A DNA stretch of 37,248 nucleotides from Chthoniobacter sp. GTDB lineage: Bacteria > Verrucomicrobiota > Verrucomicrobiia > Chthoniobacterales > Chthoniobacteraceae. The DNA is taken from assembly GCA_028293645.1 (NCBI GenBank), contig JAQGOK010000193.1:1-37248 (forward strand), in the 5' to 3' direction. Below are positions 1 to 8,417 of the stretch, one piece after another. A model generated the notes under the pieces. The model was not told where the DNA came from. It searched no databases and saw nothing but the letters and a program-made list of their open reading frames with translations. Each line of letters starts with the position of its first letter. Within the stretch, counting starts at the first letter, position 1. Made by a program: the position numbers and the translations under genes.

Positions 1-1047
1 GTCCGGTGGAATGCGCCGTGCGAAGTCCGTCGCGAGAGAACCGTCGAGCCGGAGCAAGGCACGCTGGCGGGCGGCGCCTTGCGTAGCGAGCCGCCGCGAG
101 ACGATCGACCGCCGCGCCACTTCCCAGCGCGCTTCATGCACACGGTGAAAGCCTGTGGATCTCCAACGATACGGACCGATGTGCCAGCGTGCGGAGTTGA
201 GCGGTAGAAAGAGCCAGTCACGCGGCTGGCGGTGTCGCGTCAGGTAGTCGTCAAACTCCGGCGACCACGCGTCCACGATCCAGGCGGTGCGGGATTGGTG
301 GACCCGCTCGGGATCATCGAGATGCCTGAAACACTGCGCGATCCCGCACGTTTCGCAGCTCTCCGCGGGCGCGCGCAAATCCACCGTTCTCGACGGTGCG
401 GAACGCGCCAGCGGCACGCATGCCTGCAGTTTGCCGAGCAGGCGCACAATGAGCTCCGAGGCGGTGAGTCGAACCGAAAGTTGCAGCGGCGTGGTGGTCC
501 GGAAACGCAGATCCACATAGTTCCAGAAGACGGTGGCGTCGCGATCGAGGACGGCTTGGGAGCCGGGCAGCCGCCGCGTGTGGGCGTGGCGTTCCAGGAT
601 CTCGCAGCCCGCCTGCAGCGCGACGTCATAGAGCCCATTCGAAAGCTGGCACAGACCGCCGCCGACGCTCGGGACGATGCACCCTTCGCGCAACTCGCGA
701 CCGGCCGAAAAGCCGCGCCGCCTGGTGGGGCGCGGGATCTGCCGCCAGAAACCAAAGACCGCATTCGCGGGAATCCCGAGGCCATTCACATGGCGCGCGG
801 CCACTCGCAAGTTCTGCACTTTACCCGCCTGGAGGGCGAACTCCGCCGGGATGTCGCTCGGGTAAAGAAGGCTGACGGACTCAGCGATGCATTCTAATTG
901 ATCGTCCGGCGGACCGATCGAAAGGATCGGGAGTGGGCGCTCGCATAGCGCGCGCTGGAGCCGGAAAAGCGAGGCTTTGCAGGTGAAGGCGAGCGCCTGG
1001 CCGCGGCTCGGCATTCCGTCCGGGGTGGGAGTTCGCAAGCGGAGCAT
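1..1047 (-). CDS. VanW-family protein (partial, C-terminus beyond window)
   Basis: The frame is open from about 1125 down to base 1 and continues out of the window, giving 349 visible residues from the ATG at 1047. A TTG at 1116 is an alternative start, and neither has a good Shine-Dalgarno site. The VanW domain is clear: a region with N-L-R-V-A-A and F-W-R-Q-I-P, then the signature GGGLCQLSN at residues 129-137, ERHAHTRRLP near 152-161 and NYVDLRF near 176-182. VanW proteins were first named from the vanB glycopeptide-resistance cluster, but the family is widespread and its biochemical role is not settled. No vanH/A/X-type gene is nearby, so resistance should not be inferred. After the VanW domain there is a CxxCx4C motif (C231, C234, C239) and a tryptophan-rich extension of at least 100 residues that I do not recognise. 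Confidence 0.82.
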   Translation of the reverse strand, partial: MLRLRTPTPDGMPSRGQALAFTCKASLFRLQRALCERPLPILSIGPPDDQLECIAESVSLLYPSDIPAEFALQAGKVQNLRVAARHVNGLGIPANAVFGFWRQIPRPTRRRGFSAGRELREGCIVPSVGGGLCQLSNGLYDVALQAGCEILERHAHTRRLPGSQAVLDRDATVFWNYVDLRFRTTTPLQLSVRLTASELIVRLLGKLQACVPLARSAPSRTVDLRAPAESCETCGIAQCFRHLDDPERVHQSRTAWIVDAWSPEFDDYLTRHRQPRDWLFLPLNSARWHIGPYRWRSTGFHRVHEARWEVARRSIVSRRLATQGAARQRALLRLDGSLATDFARRIPPD

Positions 1048-1249
1048 GAGGAGCAACGAGGGGGCCGCGACGGAGAGATTGACGCGTTTTACTTCGGAAA
1101 GACAGCCGCCTCTCAACCAGTGCGGTCAGGAGTCGCCCCGCCTGCATTTGCGCGGCCAGCGAACCATCCCAGTCCGGTAACTCACCTCGCCCTGGTCACT
1201 CCACGAGAGGCGCGCTGCTTCTTTCGAGCGGCCGAAAGTTGCAACTCCT

Positions 1250-2551
1250 TCAGCGTGGTGCGCGGAGTCGGTAGAAGCCTCGCGGCTCCGGAGCCGTGGA
1301 TGGCAACGCATGCAGCGTCTCCGTGTTGGGGACGCTCGTCCTGATGCCAATCACCTGCCATGACGCGGGCGACAATTGCGGGCTGTGTTCGACCAAATAG
1401 CTTTGCCATGGCGTCCCGCTCCAGCGCAGCCGCAGCGCCGTCGGCGCCGCCCGCTCGACCCTGAGCTGCGTCGGCGGGGGCGGCGGGCGCAGGCATTTCA
1501 CCACGCGAATCTGGCCGTAATCGCTCGCGGTAATGAGCAGGTCGCCATTCGGCGCGAGCGCGACCGAGCGTGGCTCGCTCATTTTGATTCCGGGTGTGGT
1601 GAACGGCTCGTTGTTGCCGGCGTTCAGAGTCCCAGTCGGTGCGCAGTCCATGACTTTGTGGATGATCCCAGCGGTGTCCACATACCAGATGTGCGCGCCT
1701 TTCTGCGTGACGAGGAAGATCCCGCCATTCGGCAGACACGCGACCCCGCGCACCCGGTTCAGGCCGGTATCGACTGCGGCCAAACCGTCGCCGCCACCAC
1801 TCGTCGTGCCGTTGCCGGCGATCAGCGTCCGCGTGCCGTTCACGGGGTGAATGCGATACACGCGATTCCCGACATCTTCGGTCACGATGACAGCGCCGTT
1901 CGGGTCCACGGTGATATTTCCCAGCGAGGTGAAGCCGCTCGCGAGCACATCCGAACCGCTCGGCGTCCAGCGCTTCAGGCTCGGCGAATTCGTGGCGTCG
2001 CGGCTCGCGTAATAGATCAACTGCTCATCCGGCGAGACCCAGAGCGCGCGCCCGAAAAGGAGGCTCGTTTCCGTCACGACCGTGGTGAGTTGGCCATCCG
2101 TTCCGACCCGGCGAATCCGCAGGTTCGACAGGTCGATGATGTAGAACGTGCCGTCGGCCAGCACGAAGACGCCGTTCGGGTTATTGAGGTGCCTCTGGAG
2201 CGCCGGCCCGTCTCCGTTGAAGTCGCCGACGTGCGTGCCGGCGACGGTGTGAATCGTGCCCGCTGGGGTGACCTTCAGGATCGAGTGCGACTCCTTGTCG
2301 GCGATGTACAGGTTGCCCGCGGCGTCCGCCATCGTCATGTGCGGATTGGAAAGCTCAGCGGTCAGCGCGCTGCCGCCTTCATAGGTTGTGCTCCAGCTGT
2401 TCACGTTCTGATCGCCTGCCGGACCTGCGACATGAATCAGGTTTCCGTAGGAAGCCCGCACCTCTTCCCACTCGGTGGCGCCTCGCACTGCGAGCGGCAC
2501 TAACACGCTGCAGGACAAAGCGATCACTGCAGCACCCCTGGGGAGAGACAT
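1250..2551 (-). CDS. Secreted NHL-repeat beta-propeller protein
   Basis: This is a 433-residue protein. I chose the ATG at 2551 over an in-frame upstream start (2620) because a GGAAAGG-like ribosome site precedes it and a signal peptide ending near AVRGA follows directly. The body holds about six NHL-type blades with the pattern NP-hydrophobic-x-D/NG-hydrophobic-x-V/I-D, for example at LSNPHMTMADAAGNLYIAD and LNNPNGVFVLADGTFYIID, so a six-bladed propeller is expected. A proline stretch (RPPPPP) then leads into about 75 residues resembling a small beta-sandwich (fibronectin-III-like) module common at the C-termini of secreted Verrucomicrobiota proteins. NHL propellers serve as binding scaffolds or lactonase-like enzymes. 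No catalytic residues can be assigned, so the function is unknown beyond secretion and likely ligand binding. Confidence 0.8.
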   Translation of the reverse strand: MSLPRGAAVIALSCSVLVPLAVRGATEWEEVRASYGNLIHVAGPAGDQNVNSWSTTYEGGSALTAELSNPHMTMADAAGNLYIADKESHSILKVTPAGTIHTVAGTHVGDFNGDGPALQRHLNNPNGVFVLADGTFYIIDLSNLRIRRVGTDGQLTTVVTETSLLFGRALWVSPDEQLIYYASRDATNSPSLKRWTPSGSDVLASGFTSLGNITVDPNGAVIVTEDVGNRVYRIHPVNGTRTLIAGNGTTSGGGDGLAAVDTGLNRVRGVACLPNGGIFLVTQKGAHIWYVDTAGIIHKVMDCAPTGTLNAGNNEPFTTPGIKMSEPRSVALAPNGDLLITASDYGQIRVVKCLRPPPPPTQLRVERAAPTALRLRWSGTPWQSYLVEHSPQLSPASWQVIGIRTSVPNTETLHALPSTAPEPRGFYRLRAPR

Positions 2552-2722
2552 GACCTTTCCATTACCACGCGTGGGCGTGAGAACAATCCCGGAGTATCCT
2601 GCGTGGAACCGCGCACGCATTGCATCGGAGAAGTACCTCCCCGGTGGCAGTGCTTTGCCTCGGACTGGCCCTGGAAGGGAGCCGACCGCGCGGGGAGGAT
2701 TAGCTCTTTGCCGTCGCCCTGC

Positions 2723-3568
2723 TCACTTCCGAATCCGATCCGGTCGATGCTCCGGAAAGTCCCGGCTGTAACGTGCCAGCAGCGCGGGAACGTCGTTGGA
2801 AACGAGATAGATCTTCCCGCGTACTTCGCGCGTCCCGCCTGGTGAGAGCCCGCCAAGGCGGAAGTCGGAATGCAGGCAGCGCGCGACGCCTTGGAAGAGC
2901 TCCTGATACGGCTCCCACGCAGTCGCAAAGATCTGCGTTTCATCCGCGCTGAAGCAACCAATCAAGCCGTTGCTGGGTTGAAGGGTGCTGATCGGTCGCG
3001 GATTGAGATCGTCGCGCGGCACACCGGGCGCGCCCCAAACCTGGCCCGGCGTGTAGCGCGCCTGCGTGGCCCACGGCTTCGCGGGCATCCGGGTCAGCTT
3101 GCCGTCGAGAAAGATGAAACACTTGGGCAGGTAATCATCGAGATCGGGCGAGGTGCTTTCGAAACCGGTGAAGGCACCGAGCCGAACGCACGATTGCGCC
3201 CAATGCGCGTCGGATCGCTGTGGAGTCGGGTTGCGCGCCGTCACCCGGAACGTGACCTCATCGACGGTGGCGCTGATGGCATGCTCGACGATGACGCCAT
3301 CGGCGAGCGTATCCACTTGCCGCAACACGCCCGGCTGCTCGCTGGGAAGCTGGCGCGAGGTATGTGGGATGACGGTCTGCTTGACCCAATCCGCGTCGCT
3401 GGAACCGGCGCGACAGTATGCTTCGAGATAGTTCACCCGGATCTCCGTCCCGGGCGTCTGCGGGTTGCGAATGATCAGCCAATGACCGTCGCGGGCGAGT
3501 TGCAGCGGCTCGGCGCCGAACGCGGTGATCGAGAGGAGTAGAAGGAGCGAGCTGGGGAGAAAACGCAT
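2723..3568 (-). CDS. Secreted protein of unknown function
   Basis: A 281-residue protein beginning with a clear signal peptide (basic MRFLPSS, then a leucine-rich core ending at FGA). I do not recognise a named domain. The mature part has a beta-rich look, with motifs such as GHWLIIRNPQTPGTEI near the N-terminus and LGGLSPGGTREVRGKIYLV near the C-terminus, and ends in a basic tail. The alternation of strands and the sentence-like aromatic/glycine spacing resemble periplasmic carbohydrate-associated or beta-sandwich proteins, but this is only an impression. It lies upstream of, and on the same strand as, the NHL propeller gene with a gap of about 170 bases, so co-transcription is possible. It is divergent from the cytosine deaminase gene (105-base gap). 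No strong ribosome site is visible. Confidence 0.7.
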   Translation of the reverse strand: MRFLPSSLLLLLSITAFGAEPLQLARDGHWLIIRNPQTPGTEIRVNYLEAYCRAGSSDADWVKQTVIPHTSRQLPSEQPGVLRQVDTLADGVIVEHAISATVDEVTFRVTARNPTPQRSDAHWAQSCVRLGAFTGFESTSPDLDDYLPKCFIFLDGKLTRMPAKPWATQARYTPGQVWGAPGVPRDDLNPRPISTLQPSNGLIGCFSADETQIFATAWEPYQELFQGVARCLHSDFRLGGLSPGGTREVRGKIYLVSNDVPALLARYSRDFPEHRPDRIRK

Positions 3569-3673
3569 GTTGCCAGGAACGCATATCGGTTTCGCAATCC
3601 CGAGCGCCAGACTTCCGGCGGCGCCGTACTAATCACTCGCCCAGCCTTCCGCGCAGCGGCTATCAACGTCGGC

Positions 3674-4117
3674 ATGCCTGAAATCGACGCTTTCATGAGG
3701 GCCGCCATCGATGAAGCACTCAAAGGCCGGGCCGAAGGTGGCATCCCGATCGGTTCGGCGCTGATGCGTGACGGCCAGCTCGTCGCCGTCGGCCACAACA
3801 AACGCGTGCAGGACGACGACCCCATGACGCACGCGGAAACCGACTGCCTGCGGAACGCCGGCCGGCTGGGATCCTATCGCGGCTGCACGCTCTATTCGAC
3901 GCTCATGCCGTGCTACTTCTGTGCGGGCGCGGCGGTGCAATTCGGGATCAAGCGGGTGATCGTAGGCGAGAGCCGGACGTTCCCAGGCGCGCCCGATTTC
4001 ATGCGCCAGCACGGCATCGAGGTGATCGACCTCGATCTGCCGGAATGCGTGGCGATGATGGAGAAATTCATCCGCGAGGAGCCGCAACTTTGGAACGAAG
4101 ATATCGGCGTGGATTGA
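3674..4117 (+). CDS. Cytosine deaminase, yeast Fcy1-like
   Basis: A 147-residue zinc hydrolase of the CDA/CMP-dCMP deaminase fold, expected to deaminate cytosine to uracil in pyrimidine salvage. Visible signature: GHN at 40-42 (the Asn contacts substrate in yeast Fcy1), HAE at 53-55 (zinc His and proton-shuttle Glu) and PCYFC at 79-83 (two zinc Cys). The C-terminus WNEDIGVD closely matches the end of yeast cytosine deaminase, whose terminal Asp contributes to specificity. That combination favours the small fungal-type cytosine deaminase over guanine deaminase, TadA, or the unrelated amidohydrolase CodA. Length fits the family (about 150-160). The gene is divergent from the secreted protein at 2723-3568 and precedes the FGE-like gene by 103 bases. 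A cytosine permease is not seen nearby. Confidence 0.9.
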   Translation: MPEIDAFMRAAIDEALKGRAEGGIPIGSALMRDGQLVAVGHNKRVQDDDPMTHAETDCLRNAGRLGSYRGCTLYSTLMPCYFCAGAAVQFGIKRVIVGESRTFPGAPDFMRQHGIEVIDLDLPECVAMMEKFIREEPQLWNEDIGVD

Positions 4118-4220
4118 AGCCGACGGCCGGGATCGCGCTCGTCTTCTCACTCAACGGACGGCAGCAGCCGCGTTGCAGTATTGAAATCTGCGCCCATTGC
4201 CGCGAGTTTGCCGGCCCTGC

Positions 4221-5657
4221 ATGAAAATCCGCCCCTCCCTTCTGGCGCTCGTTCTTCTCCCCGCCACACCGCTTTGCGCTGCGGTCGATTTCGAAAAAGA
4301 CGTGCGGCCGATCCTCGAGATAAACTGTGTGCGTTGCCACAATCCGAAAGCGACGGACGTGGAGGACGGCACGACCGACGTGGACCTCTCGAGCAAGGAG
4401 AGCGCGTTCGAGGTCGCTTCGACGATCGTTCCGGGCACCCCGGAGAAGAGCAAACTTTACACGACCACGATCCTGCCGGACGACGCGAAGAAGTTGATGC
4501 CGCCGAAGAACAAGGTCACCGGCATGCTCGAGCGGCTGGGGAAGGCGGAGACGGATATCCTCAAGGCGTGGATCACCGAAGGTGCGAAGTGGCCGGAAGA
4601 GGCAAAGCTCATTGCCCGCAAGAAAGAAACCGCGACGGACTCAGGCTCGGAAGAGCAGGTCGTGGCCGGGATTTTCGCAAACATCAGCCGCGCGACCAAT
4701 GTGCTCGAGGGCGAGATGAAGCCTTACACCGGCGTGCTCCCTGGCACGGAAGTGAAGTTCGAGATGATCCCGATTCCCGCCGGGAAGTTCAAGATGGGCA
4801 GCTCAGAGAACGAAGCCGGCCGCAAGCCCGACGAAGGCCCCGTGCACGAGGTCGAGATCGCCCCCTTCTGGATGGATAAACACGAGGTAACCTGGAACGC
4901 GTTCGAGCTTTTCATGTATCCGAACGAGGAGAAGAAAGCGCGCGAGTCGCAGAATCTTCCGCTGGCGTTGAATCAGCTCACAGACGCCGTGACCCGGCCG
5001 ACGCAGCCGTATGTCGAGATGAGCTTCGGCATGGGCAAAGAGGGCTTCCCGGCAATCTCCATGACGCAGCATGCGGCCAATAAGTTTTGTCAGTGGCTGA
5101 GTGCGAAGACGGGGCATTTTTACCGGCTGCCGACCGAAGCCGAGTGGGAGTATGCCGCACGCGCCGGGACCACGACGGCTTACCCCTGGGGTGACGACCC
5201 GCAGCAAATCGGCCAGTACGCATGGTGGGGCAAGAACGCCGACTTCAAGTATCAGAAAGTCGGAAAGAAGAAGCCGAACGCCTGGGGCTTGCACGACATG
5301 ATCGGCAACGTCATCGAGTGGACGCTCGATCAATACGACCCCGCCTACTACGCGAACGCGCCGGCGGCGAACCCATGGAACCGCGCCACCAAGCCGTATC
5401 CACATTCCGCTCGCGGCGGTTCGTGGGACGACGAAGATCCGGCCAAGCTGCGGGTCGCCGCGCGGCGCGCCTCCGATCCGAGCTGGAAGATTCAGGATCC
5501 GCAACTGCCGAAGAGCATCTGGTATCACACCGATGCGCAGTTCCTTGGATTCCGCATTGTGCGTCCGCTGAAAACCCCGACCGCTGAGGAGATGTTCGCC
5601 TACTGGAACAGCGGCGTGGAGAAGGATAACCCCCGCCTGAAAAAACCCGGCGAGTAA
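4221..5657 (+). CDS. Exported CxxCH-domain / FGE-sulfatase-like fusion protein
   Basis: A 478-residue exported protein. The ATG at 4221 is preferred to an in-frame TTG at 4197 because it places a signal peptide (MKIRPSLLALVLLP, ending near CAA) at the N-terminus. Residues 22-140 form a planctomycete-type cytochrome-c-like domain: DFEKDVRPIL, then the heme motif CVRCH at 36-40, then LMPPKN. From about 178 (MIPIPAGKFKMGS) to about 455 lies a formylglycine-generating-enzyme-like domain with RLPTEAEWEYAARAGT, NAWGLHDMIGNVIEWT and GGSW. True aerobic FGEs carry two catalytic Cys shortly after the GGSW/GGSY motif. Here that segment (SWDDEDPAKLRVAARRAS) has none, and the domain has only one Cys (FCQW). 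Sulfatase activation is therefore unlikely, and a periplasmic binding or redox-linked role is more plausible. It is followed by an exported oxidoreductase gene. Confidence 0.85.
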   Translation: MKIRPSLLALVLLPATPLCAAVDFEKDVRPILEINCVRCHNPKATDVEDGTTDVDLSSKESAFEVASTIVPGTPEKSKLYTTTILPDDAKKLMPPKNKVTGMLERLGKAETDILKAWITEGAKWPEEAKLIARKKETATDSGSEEQVVAGIFANISRATNVLEGEMKPYTGVLPGTEVKFEMIPIPAGKFKMGSSENEAGRKPDEGPVHEVEIAPFWMDKHEVTWNAFELFMYPNEEKKARESQNLPLALNQLTDAVTRPTQPYVEMSFGMGKEGFPAISMTQHAANKFCQWLSAKTGHFYRLPTEAEWEYAARAGTTTAYPWGDDPQQIGQYAWWGKNADFKYQKVGKKKPNAWGLHDMIGNVIEWTLDQYDPAYYANAPAANPWNRATKPYPHSARGGSWDDEDPAKLRVAARRASDPSWKIQDPQLPKSIWYHTDAQFLGFRIVRPLKTPTAEEMFAYWNSGVEKDNPRLKKPGE

Positions 5658-5804
5658 GACGCAGTCGAAGAGCGCACCTCGAGAACGCCTCCGGCTTTGG
5701 CCTTGCGAGCACCCCAAAGCTTTTCCCGGCCGGCTGGTTAAGAAGTCGTAGCAAACCGGCAGACCCGGTCCTAGGCTCGCCATCCCATTCCCCAACCCCA
5801 CGTA
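5658..5804 (+). other. Intergenic gap with weak hairpin
   Basis: No gene is seen. A weak stem (GCTGGTT pairing with AACCGGC, one G-U pair) lies around 5733-5762 without a T-tract, so it is not a convincing terminator. The two flanking genes may be co-transcribed. Confidence 0.3.
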
Positions 5805-7151
5805 ATGAACGAACCATCCCAGATCATCACGCCCGGACTTTCGCGCCGCGGCTTCATTCGCACCACGGGCGGCGCCGTCGCCGGCGGTGCTCTCCTCGGA
5901 GCGCTCGCTCCGGAACGCTTTGCCCACGCAGCGAGCGGCACGGACGAACTCAAGATCGCGCTGATCGGCGCAGGCGGGCGCGGTTCGGGCGCAGCGAACC
6001 AGGCCCTGAGCACTTACGCACTCGGCCCGGTGAAGCTCGTCGCCATTGCCGACGTGCATGAGGATCGGATGAAAGGCTCCCTGGCGAATCTGGAAAAGAC
6101 TCACGGCGCGCGCGTGGACGTTCCTCAGGAGCGGCAGTTCATCGGCTTCGATGGCTTCAAAAAAGCGCTCGAGACCTGCGACGTCGCGATCCTCGCGACG
6201 CCTCCCGGATTCCGTCCTGCGCAGTTCGAAGAGGCGATCCGCCAGGGCAAACACGTTTTCATGGAAAAGCCGGTCGCTGCGGATGCGGCCGGAGTCCGTC
6301 AGGTGCTCGCCGCGGCGGCCGAGGCAAAGAAGAAAGGACTGAAAGTTGGAGTCGGCCTGCAGCGCCGGCATCAGGCCGGTTACCTCGAGACGGTCAAGCG
6401 CCTGCACGAAGGTGCGATCGGCGACATCACCTCGATGCGTTGCTATTGGAACGGCAGCCGGCCATGGCAGAAAAAGCGGGTCGATCTGGAAAAGCAATAC
6501 GGTCGCAAGCTCACGGAAATGGAGTACCAGCTCCGCAATTGGTACTACTTCACCTGGCTCTCGGGCGACCACATCGCCGAGCAGCACATCCACAACATCG
6601 ACGTCATCAACTGGGTCAAGAAAGGGCACCCGGTCAAAGCCCGCGCCATGGGTGGCCGCGAGATCACCAACAGCCCGGACGACGGCGAGATCTACGACCA
6701 CTTCGCCTGCGAGTTTGAGTACGAAGACGGCTCGATTTGCTACAGCTACTGCCGCCATCAGCCTGGCACCTGGAACAGCGTTTCCGAGCATGTCCAAGGC
6801 ACGAAGGGCAAATCCGATGTGGGCGGCAACAAGATCTTCGGTGACGAGCAATGGCGCTTCAAAGCGGAAGGCGCGAAGGACCCGTACCAGCAGGAGCATG
6901 ACGACCTGTTCGACGCGATCCGCAACAACAAGGACTTCAACGAAGCCGTGTCTGGCGCGGAGAGCACCATGACGGCAATCCTCGGCCGTATGGCTGCGTA
7001 TTCCGGCAAGGAACTCGATTGGAAAGCCGCCCTCGACTCGAAGATCGAGCTCGTGCCGAAAGAGCTCGGCTGGGACAAGCCAACCCTGGTCAATCCAGGC
7101 CCGGACGGCTACTACCCGAAAGCGGTTCCTGGCAAAACGGCGGTGATCTAA
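5805..7151 (+). CDS. Tat-exported Gfo/Idh/MocA-family oxidoreductase
   Basis: A 448-residue NAD(P)-dependent oxidoreductase probably acting on a sugar or sugar acid. The N-terminus has a twin-arginine signal (SRRGFIR, R14-R15) followed by an alanine/glycine-rich core ending near AHA-A, so it should be exported folded to the periplasm, with cofactor loaded in the cytoplasm. The Rossmann fingerprint KIALIGAGGRGSG starts near residue 50, and the EKP motif typical of the family is at 154-156 (MEKPVAAD). The C-terminal substrate domain contains WYYFTWLSGDHIAEQHIHNIDVINW, the usual histidine-bearing segment. Tat-exported Gfo/Idh proteins are abundant in Verrucomicrobiota and Planctomycetota. The gene follows the FGE-like fusion by 147 bases and ends at a strong terminator. 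The substrate cannot be read from sequence. Confidence 0.92.
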   Translation: MNEPSQIITPGLSRRGFIRTTGGAVAGGALLGALAPERFAHAASGTDELKIALIGAGGRGSGAANQALSTYALGPVKLVAIADVHEDRMKGSLANLEKTHGARVDVPQERQFIGFDGFKKALETCDVAILATPPGFRPAQFEEAIRQGKHVFMEKPVAADAAGVRQVLAAAAEAKKKGLKVGVGLQRRHQAGYLETVKRLHEGAIGDITSMRCYWNGSRPWQKKRVDLEKQYGRKLTEMEYQLRNWYYFTWLSGDHIAEQHIHNIDVINWVKKGHPVKARAMGGREITNSPDDGEIYDHFACEFEYEDGSICYSYCRHQPGTWNSVSEHVQGTKGKSDVGGNKIFGDEQWRFKAEGAKDPYQQEHDDLFDAIRNNKDFNEAVSGAESTMTAILGRMAAYSGKELDWKAALDSKIELVPKELGWDKPTLVNPGPDGYYPKAVPGKTAVI

Positions 7152-7175
7152 CCCGCTCCTTCCAAGCGACACTTC

Positions 7176-7216
7176 AGCGCCCCCGTCGGTTCGTCCGGCC
7201 GGGGCGCTTTGCTTTT
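7176..7216 (+). terminator. Intrinsic terminator
   Basis: A GC-rich stem (7176-7189 pairing with 7195-7208, arms AGCGCCCCCGTCGG and CCGGCCGGGGCGCT with two mismatches, 5-base loop) is followed by TTGCTTTT. It lies 24 bases after the Gfo/Idh stop codon and directly abuts the stop of the convergent apbE gene. Confidence 0.8.
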
Positions 7217-8296
7217 CTACGATCCCGTTCCCACACCGCTTGGCTCAGGCTGTGCGAGCGGCGCCGGATCCGCGGATGCCTTCGGCACTTCTGCCCAGCT
7301 CACGGACTCCATCGTTTCGATTTGCTCGCCCGGCTTGCGCACCACGTGCACCGCAGTGCCGGGTGTTTCATGGATCAAGCGCAGCCCCGCCTCCGGACCG
7401 AGGACGCTCACGGCCGTCGCCAAACTGTCAGCCGTGAGACAATCCGGTGCGATCACCGTGACCAGACTGTGATCGGTGATGCCAGATCCGGTTCGCGCAT
7501 CGACGATGTGCGAATACCTGCGGCCTTCGATCTCGACCCGCTGAAAGACATCGCCGCTCGTCGCGATCGCCCGGTTCTTTAGAAGAACAATCTGCGCATC
7601 GGGCGCGCCCGGCACATCCAGTCCCGCAACTTCCACCCGCCAGCCTGCCTGACCGGGCGGCGCATCGCCGGCCGCCATATCGCCGCTGGCGGCGACCAGC
7701 GCACGGGTGATGCCGTGCATCCGCAGGACCGCGAGCGCTTCATCCGCGGCGAACCCTTTGGCGATCGCGCCGAGATCGAGCCGCATCTCGGGCGCGAGCA
7801 ACTCCGCGGTGCGTGCTGCGTCGTCCAGTCGCAACTTCTGGAATCCAACACGCCCTCGAAATTCTGCCACCAGCTCCGGGTTCGGCCGCGCTTTCTCGCG
7901 ACGTGCCTTGCGCCACAACCCCACCAACGGTCCGATCGTAACGTCAAACGCGCCACCGGTCCGCGCCGCCAGTGCTTGTGCGGGCTCGAGGACGCGCCAG
8001 AGGACGCTGCTCACCGGCACCACTTTGCCTTGTCCGGACGTCTGGGAAAGGCGGCTCAGTTCGGAATCCGGATCGTAGTCGCTGAGAATGCTGTTGAGGA
8101 TTTCCACACGCGCGAACGCCGCGTCTGCTGCGGCCTTCGCGGTCGGTTCATCTGCAGCGAAAAGCGTGATTTGAAACGGCACGCCCATCTCGGCCTTTGC
8201 GTAGGCGAACCGATGCAGCGGAATCTCCGCCGACCGCACGTAAGCGGGCCACGCCACCGCCGACAAAAAAAGCAAAAGGTAAGATCGGAAGCTCAT
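7217..8296 (-). CDS. apbE: FAD:protein FMN transferase (ApbE)
   Basis: A 359-residue protein with an N-terminal signal peptide (MSFRSYLLLFLSAVAWP, cleavage near VRSA). ApbE enzymes covalently attach FMN from FAD to Thr/Ser of target proteins such as Nqr/Rnf subunits, on the periplasmic side, using Mg2+. Visible signature: GGAFDVTIGPLVGLW at 114-128, RLDLGAIAKGFAADEA at 172-186, a GDMAAG nucleotide-site segment at 205-210, SHIVDARTG at 262-270 and a C-terminal LTADSLATA at 287-295 that helps bind Mg2+. The length is normal for the family, with a short proline-rich tail. There is no lipobox, unlike some ApbE lipoproteins. No Nqr, Rnf or flavinylated partner is encoded in the window, so its targets lie elsewhere. 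It is divergent from the M16 peptidase pair (121-base gap) and convergent with the Gfo/Idh gene. Confidence 0.93.
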   Translation of the reverse strand: MSFRSYLLLFLSAVAWPAYVRSAEIPLHRFAYAKAEMGVPFQITLFAADEPTAKAAADAAFARVEILNSILSDYDPDSELSRLSQTSGQGKVVPVSSVLWRVLEPAQALAARTGGAFDVTIGPLVGLWRKARREKARPNPELVAEFRGRVGFQKLRLDDAARTAELLAPEMRLDLGAIAKGFAADEALAVLRMHGITRALVAASGDMAAGDAPPGQAGWRVEVAGLDVPGAPDAQIVLLKNRAIATSGDVFQRVEIEGRRYSHIVDARTGSGITDHSLVTVIAPDCLTADSLATAVSVLGPEAGLRLIHETPGTAVHVVRKPGEQIETMESVSWAEVPKASADPAPLAQPEPSGVGTGS

Positions 8297-8417
8297 GCGA
8301 CGGGAAGCATCGCTGCAAAACTACCGCGCGAAAACCCTGCGCGTCTCTTTCCTCAACGCCCGGCGCTTGCTCCTCAAAACTGAACAGCACACACTCCCCG
8401 CCTGTCATACGCCGCCC

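Noticed and set aside
232-897. A 221-codon plus-strand frame at the window start
   Set aside because: The minus strand encodes an unmistakable VanW domain across this interval.
1-1047. Vancomycin resistance from the VanW gene
   Set aside because: VanW alone is widespread in bacteria without resistance clusters, and no VanH/VanA/VanX-type gene is present.
4221-5657. Formylglycine-generating enzyme
   Set aside because: The catalytic cysteine pair expected after the GGSW segment is missing and no sulfatase gene is nearby.
4803-7172. A 789-codon open frame on the minus strand across the FGE-like and Gfo/Idh genes
   Set aside because: It lies antisense to two well-supported genes, has repetitive V/A/L/R/D composition typical of antisense GC-rich frames, and shows no recognisable motif.
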